DNA from: an uncultured Porphyromonadaceae bacterium
GTDB lineage: Bacteria > Bacteroidota > Bacteroidia > Bacteroidales > Muribaculaceae
NCBI GenBank assembly: GCA_947176285.1
Contig: CAMWQF010000071.1
Span: 1 to 10,552, forward strand
Direction: 5' to 3'
Length of the DNA: 10,552 nucleotides
Positions within the stretch are counted from its first letter, which is position 1; the number at the start of each line of letters is the position of its first letter. Positions 7,123-10,552 of the stretch are shown piece by piece. A program made the position numbers and the translations under genes. Below the pieces are notes generated by a model that made no database searches, was not told the origin of the DNA, and was given only the letters and a program-made list of their open reading frames with translations.

Positions 7123-8259
7123 ATGAAAGAAAAAATCAACGAGCTATTCCTGCAGCGCTTCGGCGACCACGGCACAATGTATGCTTCCGCCGGCCGCGTT
7201 AACCTCATCGGCGAACATACTGACTACAATGAGGGTTATGTATTCCCCGGAGCAATCGACAAAGTAATAATGGCTGAAATCAAGCCTAATGGCACAGACA
7301 AAGTACGTGTGTATTCTATCGACATCGACGACTATGCTGAATTTGGTCTCAATGAAGAAGATGCACCATCACAAAGCTGGGCACGCTACGTATTCGGCGT
7401 ATGCCGCGAAATCATAAAGCGTGGCGGCAAAGTAGAAGGTTTTGATGCAGTATTTGCAGGCAACGTTCCCCTTGGTGCCGGTCTTTCTTCATCAGCAGCA
7501 CTTGAAAGTTGCTTCGCATTCGCTCTCAACGATCTCTTCAACGACAATAAAATCGACAAATTTGAATTGGCTCGTATTGGCCAAAGCACAGAGCACAACT
7601 ATTGCGGTGTGAAGTGTGGCATTATGGACCAGTTTGCGTCTGTAATGGGCAAGAAAGGCAACCTTATGCGTCTTGATTGCCGTAGTTCTGAATTCGAATA
7701 CTTCCCATTCAATCCTGAAGACTATCGCCTTGTGCTCGTAGATTCTCGCGTGAAACATGAGTTAAAAGATTCTCCCTACAACAAACGTCGTGAAAGTTGT
7801 GAACGCGTAGCTGCCGCTCTTGGCCGTCCTTCACTCCGCGGAGCATCTATGGACGAGCTTAATGCCATCAAGGATAAGATTTCTGAAGAAGACTACAAGC
7901 GTGCAAAGTTTGTGATTGGCGAAGAGGCTCGTGTGCTCGCTGTATGCGACGCTCTCGTTGCCGGCGACTATGAGACAGTAGGAAAGAAGATGTATGAGAC
8001 TCACGAAGGTCTTTCAAAAGATTATGAGGTAAGCTGCGTTGAACTCGACTTCCTCAATGATGAGGCAAAGAAACTTGGAGTGACCGGAAGCCGCATCATG
8101 GGTGGCGGTTTCGGTGGCTGCACAATCAACCTTGTGAAGAATGATCTCCATGACAAATTTGTAGAGGAAATCACTGAACGCTTTGAAGACAAGTATGGCC
8201 ATGCTCCTATGATTTATGACGTGGTCATATCTGACGGTGCTCGTAAACTTGAGGACTAA
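7123..8259 (+). CDS. galK: Galactokinase
   Basis: The 378-residue cytoplasmic GHMP-family kinase converts alpha-D-galactose and ATP to galactose-1-phosphate, the first committed step of the Leloir pathway. All family motifs are present. The galactokinase signature GRVNLIGEHTDYN (24-36) includes Arg25 and the galactose-binding GEHTD. The phosphate-binding loop is PLGAGLSSSAA (116-126). CGIMDQFAS supplies the likely catalytic Asp169. The C-terminal GHMP motif is GGGFGG (327-332). Length is normal for the family and no signal peptide is present. ATG 7123 follows the AT-rich sequence ATAATTAATC, normal for Bacteroidetes, where Shine-Dalgarno sites are rare. It is the middle gene of the GH2-galK-galM operon. 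Confidence 0.97.
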   Translation: MKEKINELFLQRFGDHGTMYASAGRVNLIGEHTDYNEGYVFPGAIDKVIMAEIKPNGTDKVRVYSIDIDDYAEFGLNEEDAPSQSWARYVFGVCREIIKRGGKVEGFDAVFAGNVPLGAGLSSSAALESCFAFALNDLFNDNKIDKFELARIGQSTEHNYCGVKCGIMDQFASVMGKKGNLMRLDCRSSEFEYFPFNPEDYRLVLVDSRVKHELKDSPYNKRRESCERVAAALGRPSLRGASMDELNAIKDKISEEDYKRAKFVIGEEARVLAVCDALVAGDYETVGKKMYETHEGLSKDYEVSCVELDFLNDEAKKLGVTGSRIMGGGFGGCTINLVKNDLHDKFVEEITERFEDKYGHAPMIYDVVISDGARKLED

Positions 8260-8265
8260 TCTCTT

Positions 8266-9315
8266 ATGGAAACTACAATTCGCAAAGTCGCCTCTCCGAT
8301 AGGAGAGGTGACTCTATACCGGCTCACTAATTCCAAAGGAGCTTCTGTAGAACTTTCCTCTCTTGGTGCAGGCATCACTGAAGTATCTGTCCCGGATGCT
8401 AACGGCAACATCGAAAACGTCACTATCCGTTACGCTAATCCGGCAGACTATCTTGCTGATGGTCCTTGTGCAGGTAAAACTCCGGGGCGTTTTGCCAATC
8501 GTATTTGCAAAGGTAAACTCCAGATCGATGGCATCACTTATGATCTTCCTATCAACAATGGCCCTAATCATCTTCATGGAGGTCCGGAAGGTTTCCAGAA
8601 TCAAATTTGGGAATCTGAAGAGATTGAAGATGGAGTATTATTCCGCTATCATTCCAAAGATGGAGAGATGGGCTATCCCGGGAATCTGACTGCAGAAGTA
8701 AAATATACTTGGAATGATGATAACGAGCTTACAATTGATCTCTCAGCCACCTCAGACGCTAAGACGGTTGTTAACCTTACCAATCATGCATACTTTAATC
8801 TCGAAGGTGCTGACGGTGCAGACCCAAATTCAGTGCTCGGACATGAATTGAAACTTAATGCTTCATATTTCCTTCCCGGAGATGAGACTTTGATTCCAAG
8901 CGGCGAAATGGCTCCCGTAGCTGCTACGCCAATGGATTTTACAGAGTTTAAGACTCTTGGCAAAGACATCAATATGGATTTCACTCCACTCAAGTATGGA
9001 AAAGGCTATGACCATTGCTTCTGCATCGATGGTCCGAATGGAGAACTTCGTGAGGCTGGCATACTGCGCTCTCCGAAGTCACGTCGCCGTTTGACTGTCC
9101 TCACTGATCAGCCGGGTGTTCAAATCTATACAGGCAACTATCTTGCAGGATCTCCAGCCAATGTAGCGGGACGCAGTTATGAGGACTATGAGGGTGTAGC
9201 AATGGAGGCTCAGGGCTTCCCTGATGCTCCAAGCCATGCTGCATTCCCCTCACCACGAGTCGCTCCTGATGCTCCATATCATCGCACAATAGTCTACCGC
9301 TTCGACACATTCTAA
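8266..9315 (+). CDS. galM: Galactose mutarotase (aldose 1-epimerase)
   Basis: The 349-residue enzyme interconverts beta- and alpha-D-galactose. This matters here because beta-galactosidase releases the beta anomer and galactokinase uses the alpha anomer. Family motifs are intact: KTPGRFANRI, NHLHGG with His104, NLTNHAYFNL with His174 (the two conserved histidines), and GVAMEAQGFPDAPSH with the catalytic Glu314. There is no signal peptide, so it should act in the cytoplasm, although some Bacteroidetes relatives are exported. Only six bases separate it from galK, which suggests coupled translation. A strong hairpin lies within codons 7-16 of the gene. It is the last gene of the operon, followed by a bidirectional terminator. 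Confidence 0.95.
   Translation: METTIRKVASPIGEVTLYRLTNSKGASVELSSLGAGITEVSVPDANGNIENVTIRYANPADYLADGPCAGKTPGRFANRICKGKLQIDGITYDLPINNGPNHLHGGPEGFQNQIWESEEIEDGVLFRYHSKDGEMGYPGNLTAEVKYTWNDDNELTIDLSATSDAKTVVNLTNHAYFNLEGADGADPNSVLGHELKLNASYFLPGDETLIPSGEMAPVAATPMDFTEFKTLGKDINMDFTPLKYGKGYDHCFCIDGPNGELREAGILRSPKSRRRLTVLTDQPGVQIYTGNYLAGSPANVAGRSYEDYEGVAMEAQGFPDAPSHAAFPSPRVAPDAPYHRTIVYRFDTF
8286..8313 (+). other. Strong RNA hairpin inside the 5' coding part of galM
   Basis: AGTCGCCTCTCC (8286-8297) and GGAGAGGTGACT (8302-8313) form a 12-pair stem with one G-U pair and a GATA tetraloop. It begins 20 bases after the A of the start codon. No T-tract follows, so it is not a terminator. It may slow ribosomes, mark an mRNA processing site or reduce galM translation, but it could also be chance. 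Confidence 0.6.
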
Positions 9316-9334
9316 ACATATCAACCTACATATC

Positions 9335-9365
9335 AAAAAGGACGCATGACTTGTGCGTCCTTTTT
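9335..9365. terminator. Bidirectional terminator between galM and the chitinase-like gene
   Basis: AAAAAGGACGCA (9335-9346) and TGCGTCCTTTTT (9354-9365) form a perfect 12-pair inverted repeat with a 7-base loop. A-runs and T-runs flank the GC core symmetrically, so it provides a T-tract on either strand. It lies 19 bases after the galM stop and downstream of the convergent minus-strand gene, so it probably ends both transcripts. Confidence 0.88.
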
Positions 9366-9432
9366 GCATATTTAAGATAATAATTATTTTGAGTGGATTT
9401 GGCTTTTCGATGCAGGTCTAAGTGTTCAGCCA

Positions 9433-10506
9433 TTATTTCCTCAGCCTCTCGATGACTTTTCCTAGGCGGTGGTCATCGTAGTCTGAATCATAGTTCCATA
9501 CGAAGACACCCGGTATGCCATTTGCACGTATGAAGTCAAATTTGGCTTCTATAGAACGCTCATCATCGAATCCCACAATAAGTTCTCCTTTCTCATCGGC
9601 ATAATAAGGTGCTTGTGCATCAGCATCCCATACCATCTTTAAGCCGCCAGAATAATCAGCAAACTTATTGCAATCTGAATACGAAGGGAATGGGGATATA
9701 CCTCGCCTATAAAATGGGATACCCAAAAGAATTTTTTCTTTTGGAACACCGAGATCAATATGTTTGGCAATACCAGCGCTGACACTTCGCCTCCCCGCTA
9801 CCTTACTTGGATATAGTGCGCTCTGATGATAGGCACGTTCTCCATTCTTGGGAACCGTGACGTTATAACCGGATACATGGACATAAGTGGCATAAGGTGC
9901 CATTCTTTTATGATCAATAAACTCACCATATGGGAGAGAAAAATACGATATCCATTTATTCTTACCAAGAGCTTTCCGAAGATCTTTGATTAGGGCTACA
10001 TAGTTACGCTTATCATTAGGAGAGGCTGTATGTCCTCCTGCAGTTGTAGTTGGAAATTCCCAATCAAGATCTATACCGTCCAAATTTAAAGAATCAACGA
10101 TTTGCCTAACCTTCTTCACAAATTCCTTACGTTTCTTTTTATCCCCCGACATCTCGCTGAAACCTTCTCTTTTATACCCTCCGATTCCAAGCATCACTTT
10201 AAGACTTGGATTCTGTTTTTTCAAGTCGACCATTGCTTGAAGTTTTTCGGGGTATTTAATTACGAATCCATCACACGAGTCATTGAAATCAGCAAATGAA
10301 TAGATAAGATGCGTAAACATATTTGGATCAGGAATCCCTTTCCTGAAATCTTCAACATAAGCAAGGGCAATTTTAGGCTGTGTGTCTTTGTGTCCGTCAT
10401 AGCCACTTTTCAATTTTGTCCCCGCATTCTGTCCCCACACGACTAAAGCCGTCATTGCAATTGCAAATACACTCAGTAATGATATGAATATTGATTTCCT
10501 TTGCAT
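9433..10506 (-). CDS. Secreted GH18 chitinase-like glycoside hydrolase
   Basis: The 357-residue product has a Sec signal peptide (MQRKSIFISLLSVFAIAMTALVVWG) and a single GH18 TIM barrel with no carbohydrate-binding module. The catalytic motif DGIDLDWE (143-150) is complete, with Glu150 as the acid and Asp148 and Asp146 in place for substrate-assisted cleavage next to an N-acetylated sugar. The strand-3 motif is GIGG (107-110) instead of SxGG. The usual MxYD is SGYN (212-215), with Asn for Asp. The barrel-closing Trp337 (VFVWNYD) is kept. Likely substrates are chitin-type or other GlcNAc glycans; an endo-N-acetylglucosaminidase is the main alternative. The start is ATG 10506. The frame extends to a TTG at 10521, but that codon lies in the predicted -7 box. 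The gene converges on galM. Confidence 0.9.
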   Translation of the reverse strand: MQRKSIFISLLSVFAIAMTALVVWGQNAGTKLKSGYDGHKDTQPKIALAYVEDFRKGIPDPNMFTHLIYSFADFNDSCDGFVIKYPEKLQAMVDLKKQNPSLKVMLGIGGYKREGFSEMSGDKKKRKEFVKKVRQIVDSLNLDGIDLDWEFPTTTAGGHTASPNDKRNYVALIKDLRKALGKNKWISYFSLPYGEFIDHKRMAPYATYVHVSGYNVTVPKNGERAYHQSALYPSKVAGRRSVSAGIAKHIDLGVPKEKILLGIPFYRRGISPFPSYSDCNKFADYSGGLKMVWDADAQAPYYADEKGELIVGFDDERSIEAKFDFIRANGIPGVFVWNYDSDYDDHRLGKVIERLRK

Positions 10507-10518
10507 TTTCTTTTTTTG

Positions 10519-10526
10519 CAAAATTA
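10519..10526 (-). promoter_or_regulatory. Predicted -7 box of the chitinase-like gene
   Basis: On the minus strand TAATTTTG (10526 to 10519) matches TAnnTTTG. No good TTTG -33 box is found 19-21 bases upstream, so only half of the promoter is supported. Transcription would start near 10513-10515, leaving a leader of only about 7-9 bases before ATG 10506. The box overlaps the 10-base palindrome TTTTGCAAAA (10514-10523). Confidence 0.5.
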
Positions 10527-10552
10527 AGAATAAATTTCGGAATATTATGTAT

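Noticed and set aside
8363..8689. Open frame of about 108 codons in another plus frame inside galM
   Set aside because: It is a shadow of the intact galM gene, with no family resemblance.
10507..10521. Upstream TTG start for the chitinase-like gene, adding 5 residues
   Set aside because: The TTG overlaps the -7 box. ATG 10506 gives a normal signal peptide.
1..10552. CRISPR array, tRNA, insertion sequence or prophage module
   Set aside because: No regularly spaced repeats, cloverleaf, transposase motif or terminal inverted repeats were seen. The coiled-coil fragment at the left edge alone is not enough to call a phage region.

Overview
The window looks like a chromosomal segment of a gut-type Bacteroidales bacterium. 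A Muribaculaceae-like or other Bacteroides/Prevotella relative is my best guess, but no marker gene settles the family. Three things support this: promoters of the Bacteroidetes type (TTTG, about 20 bases, TAnnTTTG), AT-rich start regions without Shine-Dalgarno sequences, and gene families typical of the phylum (TlpA-type lipoprotein, DUF6057-like membrane protein, exported GH2 with a DUF4982-type domain).

Layout from left to right. (1) Positions 1-180 hold the coiled-coil C-terminus of a gene that begins outside the window, followed by a strong terminator. (2) A lone thioredoxin-like lipoprotein gene (325-1446) is closed by its own terminator. (3) A two-gene unit (1545-4490) encodes a polytopic membrane protein resembling DUF6057 and a predicted exported beta-propeller (PD40) protein with one c-type heme motif, CINCH. 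Its promoter lies so close to the start codon that the mRNA should be leaderless or nearly so. (4) A three-gene galactoside operon (4682-9315) encodes an exported GH2 beta-galactosidase, galactokinase and galactose mutarotase. It is driven by a near-consensus promoter whose -33 box sits in the U-tract of the preceding terminator. (5) A 12-bp perfect inverted repeat separates this operon from a convergent GH18 chitinase-like gene on the minus strand (9433-10506) and probably terminates both.

The operon reads as a short pathway. GH2 releases beta-galactose outside the cytoplasm, GalM speeds its conversion to the alpha anomer, and GalK phosphorylates that to galactose-1-phosphate. The sugar transporter and the GalT/GalE steps are not in this window. 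The GH18 enzyme points to use of N-acetylglucosamine-containing glycans.

The least understood part is the DUF6057-like/heme-propeller pair. Other points of interest are the leaderless promoter and a 12-bp hairpin inside the start of galM. No tRNA, rRNA, CRISPR array or mobile element was seen.
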